Shown in pieces: positions 32,082 through 41,173 of a DNA stretch of 64,000 nucleotides (position 1 is the stretch's first letter; the number at the start of each line of letters is the position of its first letter). The DNA is from JALZEG01 sp046263255 (GTDB taxonomy: Bacteria; Actinomycetota; CADDZG01; WHSQ01). The notes beneath the pieces are model-generated. The model did not search any database. It was not told the origin of the DNA and worked only from the letters and a program-made list of their open reading frames with translations. The stretch spans positions 31,841 through 95,840 of the forward strand of contig JBHELD010000003.1 in NCBI GenBank assembly GCA_046263255.1, in the 5' to 3' direction. A program made the position numbers and the translations under genes.

Positions 32082-33521
32082 ATGGCGAAAGAGAGCCGGT
32101 TCCCCCGGCAGGAAGACGACTTCCCCGGCTGGTACCAGGAGGTCGTGAAACAGTCCGGCATGGCCGAGCACGGGATGGCGCGCGGCTCGCAGGTCATCAA
32201 GCCCCACGGCTACGCGGTCTGGGAGCACATCCAGCGCGCGCTCGACGACCGGTTCAAGGCGACCGGCCACGAGAACCTCATGTTCCCGCTGCTGTTCCCG
32301 ATGAGCCTCCTCGAGAAGGAGGCGGAGCACGTCGAGGGGTTCGCGCCGGAGCTCGCGGTCGTGACGATCGGCGGCGGCGAGGAGCTGGAGGAGCCGCTCG
32401 TTATCCGGCCGACCTCCGAGGCCGTCATCTGGACGACGTACGGCAAGTGGATCCAGAGCTACCGCGACCTTCCGCTCCTCTACAACCAGTGGTGCAACGT
32501 GCTGCGCTGGGAGATGAGGACGCGGCTCCTCCTGCGGACGAGCGAGTTCTGGTGGCAGGAGGGCCACACGGCCCACGCCACGAAGGAGGAGGCGTGGGAG
32601 GAGACCGTCCGGATGCTCGACGTCTACATCGAGGTCGCGCAGGACGTGCTGGCGATCCCCGTCCTCTTCGGGCGCAAGTCGGCGGCTCAACGTTTTCCCG
32701 GCGCGGACGAGACGCTTCCGATCGAGGGCCTGATGCGCGACCGGAAGGCGCTGCAGTGCGGGACGTCGCACTTCCTCGGACAGAACTTCTCGAAGGCGTA
32801 CGACGTGCAGTTCCTCAACCGGAACGGCGAGCAGGAGTACGCCTGGGGCACGTCATGGGGGTTCTCCACGCGCATGATCGGGGGGACGATCATGGCGCAC
32901 GGCGACAACCGGGGGCTGCGGCTCCCGCCGGCGGTCGCTCCGATCCAGGTCGTCGTGGTTCCCATCTACCGCACGGACGAGGAGCAGGGCGCGGTGCTCG
33001 GCACCGCGAACAAGATCCGGGACGCCGTCGCGGGAGCCGGGACCAGGGTGCGCGTCGACGACCGCGACCAGTACCGGCCGGGCTTCAAGTTCTCGGAGTG
33101 GGAGCTGAAGGGCGTCCCGCTCCGGATCGAGGTCGGGCCGCGCGACGTCGCCGCCGGGCAGGTCACGGTCGCCCACCGCATCACGGGCGCCAAGGAGCAG
33201 GTGGCGATCGACGATGCGATCTCGGGCCTGAGGCAGCGCCTCGAGGCGACGCAGGACGCGCTGTACGCCGACGCGCGCGCGTTCCTAGCGGCGAACACGC
33301 ACGAGGTCTCCGATTTCGACACCCTGAAGGAGGGGGTCGAGTCGGAGGGCGGCTTCTGGATCGGCCCCTGGTGCGGGGACCCCGTGTGCGAGGATCGCGT
33401 GACGGCGGAGACCAAGGCGACTATCCGCGTGCTCCCCCTGGAGCGGGAAGACCCCGGCGCGGCCTGCACGGTCTGCGGCAAGCCGGGGACGGAGCGCGCG
33501 ACGTGGGCGAAGGCCTACTGA
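32082..33521 (+). CDS. proS: Prolyl-tRNA synthetase, archaeal/eukaryal type
   Basis: Class II synthetase of 479 residues without the long editing insertion of the usual bacterial form. Motif 2 is in QWCNVLRWEMRTRLLLRTSEF and motif 3 around GTSWGFSTRMIGGTIMAHGD. A C-terminal Cys-rich tail (WCGDPVCED ... ACTVCGKPG) is the zinc-like appendix of the archaeal type, ending with Tyr. A tRNA-Pro(GGG) gene lies 21 kb upstream. ATG 32082 has GTAGGG just ahead. Confidence 0.95.
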   Translation: MAKESRFPRQEDDFPGWYQEVVKQSGMAEHGMARGSQVIKPHGYAVWEHIQRALDDRFKATGHENLMFPLLFPMSLLEKEAEHVEGFAPELAVVTIGGGEELEEPLVIRPTSEAVIWTTYGKWIQSYRDLPLLYNQWCNVLRWEMRTRLLLRTSEFWWQEGHTAHATKEEAWEETVRMLDVYIEVAQDVLAIPVLFGRKSAAQRFPGADETLPIEGLMRDRKALQCGTSHFLGQNFSKAYDVQFLNRNGEQEYAWGTSWGFSTRMIGGTIMAHGDNRGLRLPPAVAPIQVVVVPIYRTDEEQGAVLGTANKIRDAVAGAGTRVRVDDRDQYRPGFKFSEWELKGVPLRIEVGPRDVAAGQVTVAHRITGAKEQVAIDDAISGLRQRLEATQDALYADARAFLAANTHEVSDFDTLKEGVESEGGFWIGPWCGDPVCEDRVTAETKATIRVLPLEREDPGAACTVCGKPGTERATWAKAY

Positions 33522-33584
33522 ACCCTCTGCCGCACGACCACGGTTCGTTTTAAGGTTTGACTTGCCTAACCGATCGAGGGGGAG

Positions 33585-36227
33585 ATGGCACGACCTTGGC
33601 GTCTGCCGGCGGCGGACGAGGTTGCCGCCGACGAGGCGCAGCGGAAGATCGAGGTCCTCGAGAGCCAGCTCGAGGCCTCTCTTGAGGGATCGCTCGTCGT
33701 CTGGATGGACGGCAGCATCGTCTCGTTCAACCCGCGCTTCGTCGAGATGTGGAGCCTGCCTCCGCACGCGCTCGAGACCGAGTCCGACCAGGACATAACC
33801 CAGGCGATCTTCGACCAGCTCGTCGACCCGAAGGGGTTCGAGGAGCGCATCCTCTATCTCTACCGCCACCCCGACAGGACCCCACGCGACGAGCTGGAGC
33901 TGAAGGACGGCCGCGTGTTCGAGGCCTACGGCACCGCGCTCCGCGGCGCCGCCGGCCGGATCTACGGATGGGCGTGGTTCTTCCGGGACGTCTCGGACCG
34001 CAAGAGGACCGAGCGGCGGCTCGAGGCGCAGTACTCGGTGGTCAAGGTGCTGGCCGAAGCGGAGTCGCTCGAGGAGGCGGCTCCCCGGCTGCTCGAGGCG
34101 ATCGCGCGCGGGTTCAACTGGACGTGCGGGACGCTGTGGAGGATCGACCACGACCTCGACATGCTGCGGTGCATCCACGTCTACGCCGCTCCCGGGAGCG
34201 ACACGCAGTCGTTCGTCGACGTCGCGCGGGCGCTCCTCATGCCGCGCGGCGGCGGGCTTCCCGGGATCGTGTGGGAGTCGGGGCGGGCGGAGTGGATCCC
34301 GGACGTGCACGACCGCTCGACCTTCGCCCGTTCGTCCGCGGCGCGGCAGGCCGGCCTGCACGCCGCGATCCTGTTCCCGGTCGACTGCGGCGGCGAGGTC
34401 ACGGCCGTCCTCGAGTTCTTCAGCCCGGAGATCAGGGAGCCCGACCACGAGCTGCTGGGGCTCATGGACGCGATCGGCGGCCAGATCGGGCAGTTCATCG
34501 AGCGCGAGAGCGCACAGGAGGAGGTGCGCGCGAGCGAGGCCCGCAAGTCCGCGATCCTCGAGTCGGCTCTCGACGCCGTCGTGCTCATGGATCACGCCGG
34601 GCGCACCGTCGAGTTCAACCCGACGGCCGAGCGTGTCTTCGGCTACGCGCGCGACGACGTGGTCGGCAAGGAGATGGCGGAGCTCATCATCCCGCCGCAG
34701 CTCCGGGAGAGGCACCGCGCGGGTCTCGCGCGGTACCTGGAGACCGGGGAGGGACCCGTCCTCGGCAGCCGCATCGAGATAACGGGCTGGCGGTCCGACG
34801 GGACCGAGTTCCCCGTCGAGGTGGCGATCTCCCGCGTCGACATCCCGGGGCCCCCGCTGTTCACCGGATACATCCGCGACATCACCGACCGCAAGCACAA
34901 CGAGGCGGAGAGGCAGCAGCTCCTCGCGCGGGAGAAGGCCGCCCGCGCCGCCGCGGAGGCCGCCCAGCAGCGCCTCGCGTTCCTCGCCGCGGCGAGCGCG
35001 CAGATGTCGGCGTCGCTCGACTACCGCCGCACTCTGGAGAGCCTCGTGGACCTCGCGGTCCCCCGCCTCGCGGACTGGTGCTTCGTCGACGTCCTGCAGG
35101 ACGACGAGAGCCACGTTCGCATCGCGCTCGCCTACGCGGACCCGGCCGACGCGGAGATCGCACGCGAGCTGCAGCAGCCGTCGCCGAGCGGCGAGCGGAT
35201 CGGGGTCGCGCACGTTCTGAAGGGCGGGAAGTCGATCCTCGTCGACCACTACAGCGACGACGTGCTCGCGGAGATCGGCGTGACCAAGGAGCGCCAGGGG
35301 CTGCTGCGGCGGATCGAGGCGACGTCCCACATGATCGTCCCGCTGCGGACCCGCGGGCGCGTCCTCGGCGCGCTCGTCCTCGTGTCGACGAGGTCGGGCC
35401 GGGTCTACACCGCCGACGACCTCTACCTGGCAGAGGAGCTCGCCGGACGCGCCGCCGTCGCGATCGACAACGCGCGGCTGTTCCAGGAGCGCACGCACGT
35501 CGCCCGGACCCTGCAGAAGAGCCTGCTGCCCCCGAACCTCCCCGAGATTCCCGGGATCGATCTCGCCGCCCGCTACGAGCCTGCGGGCGAGGGCAACGAG
35601 GTCGGAGGCGACTTCTTCGACGTCTTCCGCTGGGGGCGCCGGCGGTGGGCGCTCGTGATCGGCGACGTCTCCGGCAAGGGCCCCGACGCCGCGGCCGTCA
35701 CCGGGCTCGCCCGTCACACGCTGCGCGCGGCCGCGCTCGCCCAGCGAAGCCCCAGCGCGATCCTGGGCGTCCTCAACGAGGCGCTGCTGGGCGACGGACC
35801 GGGTGGGGACCGGAGGGAGAAGTTCTCCACCGTCGTGTTCGCGACGCTCGAGATGACCGACGACGGCGTGTGCCTCACCGCCGCGAGCGGCGGCCATCCC
35901 CCGCCCCTGGTGCTGCGCCGGGACGGAAAGCTGGAGGAGCTGGCGGCACCCGGCACGCTGATAGGCATGTTCGAAAACGTCGAGCTCACCGACCAGTTCA
36001 CTTACCTGGAGCCGGGCGACATCGTCGTCTTCTACACCGACGGCGTGACCGACATCCCGGGGATCGAGGACGAGAGCTCGAGCCTGCTGATCGAGACGTT
36101 CCTCGGGTCGGCCGCGATCCGCGACCCGCGCGCGATCGCGGACGACATCGTCCGGAGGGCCGTCGAGGTGCAGAACGGCACGCCACGCGACGACATAGCT
36201 CTGATCGTCCTGCGCGTCAAGGACTAG
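33585..36227 (+). CDS. PAS/GAF sensor with C-terminal SpoIIE-type PP2C phosphatase
   Basis: A soluble 880-residue sensor phosphatase. An N-terminal PAS domain is at residues ~25-140, a GAF at ~150-300, a second PAS at ~310-440 (ESALDAVVLMDHAGRTVEFN), a short coiled coil (QLLAREKAARAAAEAAQQ), a second GAF at ~465-635, and an RsbU/SpoIIE phosphatase at ~640-880. In the last, GEGNEVGGDFFDVF, VIGDVSGKGPDAA and YTDGVTDI provide the metal-binding Asp/Gly set. Such proteins dephosphorylate anti-anti-sigma factors; no partner gene is nearby. It meets the next gene tail to tail with a 4-bp overlap. Confidence 0.92.
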   Translation: MARPWRLPAADEVAADEAQRKIEVLESQLEASLEGSLVVWMDGSIVSFNPRFVEMWSLPPHALETESDQDITQAIFDQLVDPKGFEERILYLYRHPDRTPRDELELKDGRVFEAYGTALRGAAGRIYGWAWFFRDVSDRKRTERRLEAQYSVVKVLAEAESLEEAAPRLLEAIARGFNWTCGTLWRIDHDLDMLRCIHVYAAPGSDTQSFVDVARALLMPRGGGLPGIVWESGRAEWIPDVHDRSTFARSSAARQAGLHAAILFPVDCGGEVTAVLEFFSPEIREPDHELLGLMDAIGGQIGQFIERESAQEEVRASEARKSAILESALDAVVLMDHAGRTVEFNPTAERVFGYARDDVVGKEMAELIIPPQLRERHRAGLARYLETGEGPVLGSRIEITGWRSDGTEFPVEVAISRVDIPGPPLFTGYIRDITDRKHNEAERQQLLAREKAARAAAEAAQQRLAFLAAASAQMSASLDYRRTLESLVDLAVPRLADWCFVDVLQDDESHVRIALAYADPADAEIARELQQPSPSGERIGVAHVLKGGKSILVDHYSDDVLAEIGVTKERQGLLRRIEATSHMIVPLRTRGRVLGALVLVSTRSGRVYTADDLYLAEELAGRAAVAIDNARLFQERTHVARTLQKSLLPPNLPEIPGIDLAARYEPAGEGNEVGGDFFDVFRWGRRRWALVIGDVSGKGPDAAAVTGLARHTLRAAALAQRSPSAILGVLNEALLGDGPGGDRREKFSTVVFATLEMTDDGVCLTAASGGHPPPLVLRRDGKLEELAAPGTLIGMFENVELTDQFTYLEPGDIVVFYTDGVTDIPGIEDESSSLLIETFLGSAAIRDPRAIADDIVRRAVEVQNGTPRDDIALIVLRVKD

Positions 36228-38035
36228 CGAACCGAGTCGCGCAAGCGCAGCACGTCCCACGCGTCGGCCGAGCACCGCACGTGGTCGAATATCACGGTGT
36301 CCGTCCCCGGCACCGCGTAGATCGAGAAGACGTCCTCGCCGTACGGGAGGTCCCACAGCTCGGTCACGCGGCCCCCCGAGTAGCGCAGGAACGATACGTC
36401 GGCACCGCAGCCGACGCCGGAGCGGCCGAAGTAGACGACTCCCTCCCGGGTCACCGCCGGCGCGTAGTCGAGCCGTCCTTTCGGACCCGGCACCATGGTC
36501 TTCTTCCCGGTGCTCAGGTTCAGTCGATAGACCGTGCACACGCGGCGGCACTGCGACCACACCGCCCATTGCCCGTTGACCTGGCCGGCGACCGCCTGCT
36601 GCGTCCTTCGCGGCACGGCGGCGAGCACCCGCTCGTGTCCCGTACGCAGGGTGTGCAGCACCACCCTCTCGATCCTCCCGTCGTAGCGCGAGAACAGGAT
36701 GCGGCCCCGCGAGATCGTCGGCCGCCACTCCCATCCGCGCGTGTTGAGGCGCGCCAGCGTCGAGACCTGACGGCGGCGCGCGAGGTCGTAGAGCCGCAGG
36801 TCCGACGACCCTCCGCGCACGACCTGATAGACGAGCCTGCGTCCTTCGATCCCGCCCGCGTACCCCGACGCGCCGGAGGGGCTGACGCGGAAGACGCGGC
36901 CCCCTCCACGCGCGACGAGCGTGTCGGTTCGCGCCCCGTTCCGGCGCTGCGACCACACCGCGAACCCGCCGCCGGCCGCGGGGATCGACTGGTCACCCGG
37001 TCCGGCCGCGACCGGGTAGCGCGGCCACACGACGTCGAAGGTGAGGGCGCCGACGCCGCTGATCGCGAACGCGCGGTCGCCGTTCGAGGTCGCTCCCAGC
37101 GACCCCGGCAGCATCGGCCACAGCCTGTAGTCCGACCCGAGCTCCGTGGTCGACAGTGGCTTCGACGCCGCCGTCCGGTAGGTCCGGACGAGATACCCGC
37201 TGCGGTCGCCGGTGAAGAGATAGCGCTCGTCCGGCGTCAGGGCCAGCGCGACGGCGCTCCCGGCGTACCTCCTGACCGGCGAGAAGTCCGCGAGCCTGCG
37301 GCGCATCACCTGCGCGTCCGCCTCGGGGCTCGTCGTCCACGAGACCGAAAAGAACGTCTTGCCGTCCTTCGAGAACGCGAGCCGGTCGAAGAACGTCTCC
37401 GGGTCGGACTCGCCCGCGGGGACCGGCTGGCGCGCGCTCACGTCGTACCTGCGGAGGACCGAGCCGGAGTCGTCCCACGCCAGGAGCGTCGATGGATCCG
37501 ACGGCACGACCGCGTGCTCCGCGCATTGCTCCGCCGACGCGTTCGGCAGGTTGTGTGGGACGGCCACGCGCGTCTCCAGGTCGACCGACGCGAAGCCGGG
37601 GTCGCCGCCCTCGCAGGAGTGGCTGAAGTAGATCGTGTCGCCGCTCTTGCTGAGATAGCGCGGCGAGGTGAACGGGGTCACGTCGATGCGATCGACGACG
37701 TCGAGGGTGCGCAGGTCGACGACCGCGATCTCGCCGGCTCCGGCGAGGGCGACGTACATCTCGCGGCCCTCGACGAGCATGTCGGAAGCACCGGGCATGA
37801 CCTCGATCCGGCGCAGGGGGCGGCCGTCGTAGTCGAGGACCTGGACCTCGTTCTCGGTGAAGCCGCCTGTGACGAAGACGCGCCGGTGGGCGTGGTCGAC
37901 CCACAGGTCGGCGAAAGCCTCGAACGGCAGCCGCGACGCCGCTCCTGCGACCGGGCCGCGTCCCGCGCCCACATGCGGCAGCACGGCCGCGACTGCAACG
38001 ACGAGAACGATGGTGATCCGCCGCGCCCGCGGCAT
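36224..38035 (-). CDS. Exported beta-propeller protein (YncE/TolB-like)
   Basis: A 603-residue protein with an N-terminal signal segment (ITIVLVVAVAAVLPHV, residues ~7-22). The first half has YncE-like blades (AFADLWVDHAHRRVFVTGG, MYVALAGAGEIAVVDL). The second half has TolB-like blades (YAGGIEGRRLVYQVV, RPTISRGRILFSRYDG). Cys pairs in the C-terminal blades suggest disulfides outside the cell. No catalytic motif seen; probably a binding or scaffold protein. Stop overlaps the convergent SpoIIE-type gene. Confidence 0.75.
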   Translation of the reverse strand: MPRARRITIVLVVAVAAVLPHVGAGRGPVAGAASRLPFEAFADLWVDHAHRRVFVTGGFTENEVQVLDYDGRPLRRIEVMPGASDMLVEGREMYVALAGAGEIAVVDLRTLDVVDRIDVTPFTSPRYLSKSGDTIYFSHSCEGGDPGFASVDLETRVAVPHNLPNASAEQCAEHAVVPSDPSTLLAWDDSGSVLRRYDVSARQPVPAGESDPETFFDRLAFSKDGKTFFSVSWTTSPEADAQVMRRRLADFSPVRRYAGSAVALALTPDERYLFTGDRSGYLVRTYRTAASKPLSTTELGSDYRLWPMLPGSLGATSNGDRAFAISGVGALTFDVVWPRYPVAAGPGDQSIPAAGGGFAVWSQRRNGARTDTLVARGGGRVFRVSPSGASGYAGGIEGRRLVYQVVRGGSSDLRLYDLARRRQVSTLARLNTRGWEWRPTISRGRILFSRYDGRIERVVLHTLRTGHERVLAAVPRRTQQAVAGQVNGQWAVWSQCRRVCTVYRLNLSTGKKTMVPGPKGRLDYAPAVTREGVVYFGRSGVGCGADVSFLRYSGGRVTELWDLPYGEDVFSIYAVPGTDTVIFDHVRCSADAWDVLRLRDSVR

Positions 38036-38155
38036 TAGGCATCCCCCCTCGCCGCAGACCCTACGACGGAGCGGGGGCCGCGCGGGAGTAGGAACGCCGG
38101 GAAAAGGCGCTAACGCGGCATTGCCTACGTGCTAGAACGGGAGGAACCGGACGGA

Positions 38156-38881
38156 TCAGGCGTCGACGAGGTCCAGCACCTGCAGGAGATGCGGGTGGCG
38201 GTCGATGCAGACCTCGGCCTCGGGGGCGTCGGTCTTGTCGTCGTGGACCCCCCTGAACCGCACGGCGTGCATCCCCACGTCGTGGGCTCCGGCGATGTCG
38301 GTGCGGCGGAGGTCGCCGACGTGCACGGCCTCGGGCGGGCGGACGCCGAGCTCGGCCAGGGCCTTCGAGAAGATCTCGTTGCCGGGCTTGGGGACGCCGA
38401 CCTCGTCGGAGAAGCAGAGCACCTCCAGGTACTCCAGCAGGCCCGCGTCGTCGAGGAGCTGCCGCACCACGCGCCCCGGAGTGAAGCCGGTGTCGCAGAT
38501 CAGGCCGATACCGATCCCCTTCTCCGTCAGAGCCGCGAGCGTGTCGCGTGCCTCGTCGACCGGCTCTACGCCCGCCTCGAGGCTCGCCTCCTCGAACTCC
38601 CTCGTGAGCTGCGTGATCTTGTCGTCGTCGAAGATCCCCTTCTCTTCGAGGCAGTACGCGGCCATACGGCCGGGGCCGAAGCTCTCGACCTTCTTCCACG
38701 CCTCGTCGTGGCGCGCCCAGGCCTCGTCGAGGAGGGCGCGCGCCTCGTCTTCGGGGAGGTCCAGGAAATGACTGAGGGCGCCCAGACGTTTGCCCATGGC
38801 GCCCTCCCAGTCACGGTCCCGCAGCAGCGTTCCCCAGCAGTCGTAAGTGACTGCTCGGATCCCCTCCACCCTTCTAACCAA
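38156..38881 (-). CDS. HAD-superfamily hydrolase
   Basis: 241 residues with motif I as YDCWGTLL (the usual DxDGTL with Cys-Trp at the second position), motif II in ICDTGF, and motifs III/IV in GVPKPGNEIF and HVGDLRRTDIAGA. The helical cap between residues ~20 and 95 is of subclass I. Small phosphatase or dehalogenase; substrate unknown. TTG 38881 directly abuts the stop of kal, so it is the last gene of the lysine operon and may remove a phosphorylated by-product. Confidence 0.82.
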   Translation of the reverse strand: MVRRVEGIRAVTYDCWGTLLRDRDWEGAMGKRLGALSHFLDLPEDEARALLDEAWARHDEAWKKVESFGPGRMAAYCLEEKGIFDDDKITQLTREFEEASLEAGVEPVDEARDTLAALTEKGIGIGLICDTGFTPGRVVRQLLDDAGLLEYLEVLCFSDEVGVPKPGNEIFSKALAELGVRPPEAVHVGDLRRTDIAGAHDVGMHAVRFRGVHDDKTDAPEAEVCIDRHPHLLQVLDLVDA

Positions 38882-39280
38882 TCAGATCACTCCCCTCTGA
38901 CGGTCGTCCTTCACCACGCACGTGCCGGTTGCCCGCGCCACGGGCTCGGGCTCGGCCAGCAGGTCGGCGGCGGAGTCCGAGACGTCGGGTCGGGCCACAG
39001 CGTACCGGACGGCCTCGAACGACATCTCGCGGGAGGTCTGACCTGCCCGAACGATCGAGCCGCGGACCTCGACGAAGTCCCCGGCGCGGACCGGGGCGAG
39101 GAGCTGGACGTCCGAGTAGCCGGCGAACAGGCCCTCGTCGCCGTCGGAGCGGATGCAGAGCTCGGTCGCGACGTCGCCGAAGAGCTCGAGGAGCCGTGCC
39201 CCCGCCACGAGACCGCCGCCGTAGTGGGCGTCTGCCTGCGAGAGGCGGAGGCGGTGGACCGCCTCGATGGGCTCGGGCAC
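38882..39280 (-). CDS. kal: 3-aminobutyryl-CoA ammonia-lyase-like hotdog protein
   Basis: The 132 residues match Kal, which removes ammonia from 3-aminobutyryl-CoA to give crotonyl-CoA in lysine fermentation. Recognised segments are HRLRLSQADAHYGGGLVAGA, LFGDVATEL and DGDEGLFAGYSDVQLLAPVRAGDFVEV. Hotdog proteins are easily confused with thioesterases, but the presence of kamA, kdd, kamD and kamE upstream on the same strand makes Kal the best call. It follows the ABC permease after 84 bp. Confidence 0.82.
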   Translation of the reverse strand: MPEPIEAVHRLRLSQADAHYGGGLVAGARLLELFGDVATELCIRSDGDEGLFAGYSDVQLLAPVRAGDFVEVRGSIVRAGQTSREMSFEAVRYAVARPDVSDSAADLLAEPEPVARATGTCVVKDDRQRGVI

Positions 39281-39364
39281 GCCGGGAGCCTACTTCGGGG
39301 GCTTCATCGAGCGATAACGGTCGCCGTGCGTACGGCATCGCGCAACGGGCGCGGCCCCCCGCCG

Positions 39365-40195
39365 TCAGCCCGACCGCTTCAGCTTGCCGTGCCTCTTCGC
39401 GTAGCTCTCGCCGCGCCGGAAGATCCATATCCCGAGCGGGATCGACACGGCGCCGATGACCGTGAGGGACGCGATCTCGCCGCCCATCGAGCCGACGCCG
39501 GCGCCGTCGAGGATCGCCTCCCGTATCCCGTCGAGTGCGTACGTCGCCGGCGAGATCGTGGCGAGCGCCTGCATCGGCGCGGGCAGGACGTCCACGGAGT
39601 AGTAGACCCCCGAGACCACGAGCAGGAAGCCCTGGGCGATGAAGCCCAGCTGCGACCCCTTCTCCGGAGAGATCAGCGGGAGGACGGCCGTCATCATCCC
39701 GATGCCGATGAACGAGACGGACGCGACGGCGAGCACCACGAGGGCGGCGACGAAGTCGGCCTGCGGCATCGACAGGTCGAAGAAGAACGCGATGACGCCG
39801 AACAGCAGCGCGGCCCGCAGGAACCCGTACGCGATCGCGAACAGCCCCATGCCGACGAGGTGGATCGTCCGCGACAGCGGGGCCATGAACGTGTACTCGA
39901 TGGTGCCCTCCCACCTCTCCCACGCGACCGTCTCGGTCAGGATCTCGAAGATGATCCCGAGGTAGGCCCAGATCACGGACCCGATGAGGAGGATCGTTGT
40001 GTAACGGTTGACGTCGATCTCGCCGCCCGACGCCTCGACCCCCTGCGCGATGAACACGATCGTGAGCGAGTTCGCGACGGTCCAGACGAAGAACGCGACC
40101 TCCCACAGCGCGTAGCGCTTGATGAGGTAGACGTTTCGCTCGATGATCCCGCCGAGGCCGATCAGCTCGCCCCGGACGGCGCCGGACGACTTCAT
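39365..40195 (-). CDS. ABC-2 type transporter permease
   Basis: 276 residues with six predicted membrane helices, a cytoplasmic N terminus and a basic tail (RRGESYAKRHGKLKRSG). The sequence AWERWEGTIEYTFMAPLSR is the usual ABC-2 coupling region (E-G-T-E/LE-x-L). ABC-2 permeases export drugs, lipids or polysaccharides. It begins in an ATGA overlap with the ATPase gene. The location between kamE and kal suggests export of a lysine-pathway amine or product; this is inference. Confidence 0.88.
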   Translation of the reverse strand: MKSSGAVRGELIGLGGIIERNVYLIKRYALWEVAFFVWTVANSLTIVFIAQGVEASGGEIDVNRYTTILLIGSVIWAYLGIIFEILTETVAWERWEGTIEYTFMAPLSRTIHLVGMGLFAIAYGFLRAALLFGVIAFFFDLSMPQADFVAALVVLAVASVSFIGIGMMTAVLPLISPEKGSQLGFIAQGFLLVVSGVYYSVDVLPAPMQALATISPATYALDGIREAILDGAGVGSMGGEIASLTVIGAVSIPLGIWIFRRGESYAKRHGKLKRSG

Positions 40196-41049
40196 GCTCG
40201 CTCCTCCAGGTCGGGATCCTCCTGCTCGATCGACCCGCCCGTCGCGGCGAAGAACGCCTGCTCGAGGTTCTCGGCCCCGTACCTGCGCTTCAGCTCCTCC
40301 ACCGGCTCGAGCGCGAGCAGCTCGCCGCGATGCAGGATCCCGACGCGCTCCGCGAGCACCTCGGCCTCCGCGAGGTCGTGAGTGCACAGCAGGATCGTCG
40401 ACTCGTGGGTCGCGCGGATTGCCCGGATGAAGTCCTGCACCTCGAGCTTCGAGCGCGGGTCGAGCCCGGTCGTCGGCTCGTCGAGCAGGAGCAGCACGGG
40501 CGACGTCAGCAGCGCGCGGGCGAGCGCAACCTTCTGCTGCATCCCGCGCGAGAGGTGCTCGAGCGCCTCGTGACGGCGCTCCGGCGGGAACCCGACGCGC
40601 TCGAGGATCTGCGGGATGCGGTGCTTGGTCGCCCCCGGCGTCATCCCGTAGAAGCGCGCCGCGTTGCTGAGGTTCTCGAAGGCCGACATCTTCTTGAAGA
40701 ACGACGCCTCGACCGAGACTCGGTTGACGAGCGGGCGGATGGCCCGCGGCTCGGCGAAGACGTCGTGGCCGAACACCGTCGCGGATCCCGAGTCGTTGGT
40801 CAGCAGCGTCGAGAGCAACCGCACGAGCGTCGACTTCCCCGAGCCGTTCTGACCGAGGATCGCGACGCACTCACCGCGCGCGATCGTGAACGTGACGCCC
40901 TTCAGCGCGACGACCGGCTTCTTGCGTCCCATCCCGCTCCGTCTCGTGCGCCGCCAGAACACCTTCCCGAGATCGCGCACGTCGACGGCCGGCAGGGCCG
41001 CGGAAGAGGGATCTATGGGCGAGGCAAGAGGCGTGACGGTGTGGGACAT
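40192..41049 (-). CDS. ABC transporter ATP-binding protein
   Basis: 285 residues. Walker A is GQNGSGKST (residues ~65-73). The Q loop precedes a signature motif of LSRGMQQ, Walker B is VLLLLDEP, and the switch His is in CTHDLAEAE. The closest type is the DrrA/CcmA-like ATPase of ABC-2 exporters. ATG 41049 has AAGGAGC five bases ahead, but that ribosome site can be hidden by the leader hairpin (41048-41148). Confidence 0.92.
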   Translation of the reverse strand: MSHTVTPLASPIDPSSAALPAVDVRDLGKVFWRRTRRSGMGRKKPVVALKGVTFTIARGECVAILGQNGSGKSTLVRLLSTLLTNDSGSATVFGHDVFAEPRAIRPLVNRVSVEASFFKKMSAFENLSNAARFYGMTPGATKHRIPQILERVGFPPERRHEALEHLSRGMQQKVALARALLTSPVLLLLDEPTTGLDPRSKLEVQDFIRAIRATHESTILLCTHDLAEAEVLAERVGILHRGELLALEPVEELKRRYGAENLEQAFFAATGGSIEQEDPDLEERA

Positions 41050-41148
41050 GTTGCTCCTTGGTTGGGTGCGCGCGGAAGCGCGGAAGCCGGCCCGGACGGG
41101 TCCGGGGGGCGGTGCACGGGGGTTGGGTCAACCAATGAGGAGCAACAT
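41048..41148 (-). promoter_or_regulatory. mRNA leader with hairpin that can sequester the ABC transporter ribosome site
   Basis: On the minus strand ATGTTGCTCCT (41148-41138) is the exact complement of AGGAGCAACAT (41058-41048), which contains the AAGGAGC ribosome site and the ATG of the ABC ATPase. After a 3-nt bulge another 6 bp pair (TGGTTG with CAACCA). The combined stem is 17 bp. This would shut translation unless it is opened. The 5' arm overlaps a six-codon open frame. Confidence 0.6.
41128..41148 (-). CDS. Possible leader peptide (MLLLIG)
   Basis: ATG TTG CTC CTC ATT GGT TGA starts 25 bases after the kamE stop, with GAGCGGG just upstream. A ribosome translating or stalling here would cover the 5' arm of the hairpin and free the transporter ribosome site, as in translational attenuators. 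It is too short for any protein-level evidence. Confidence 0.35.
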   Translation of the reverse strand: MLLLIG

Positions 41149-41173
41149 CCCGCTCAGGGTACCGCACGGATGC

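Noticed and set aside
33541..33584. A ninth octamer array before the SpoIIE-type gene
   Set aside because: AT-rich, with GACTTGCC and CTAACCGA, but no two adjacent units match the CGAC consensus in phase.
33285..38038. Very long open frames antisense to the SpoIIE-type gene and the beta-propeller gene (over 1200 codons)
   Set aside because: They are shadows caused by high G+C: Arg/Pro/Gly-rich translations without motifs, opposite genes with complete domain signatures.
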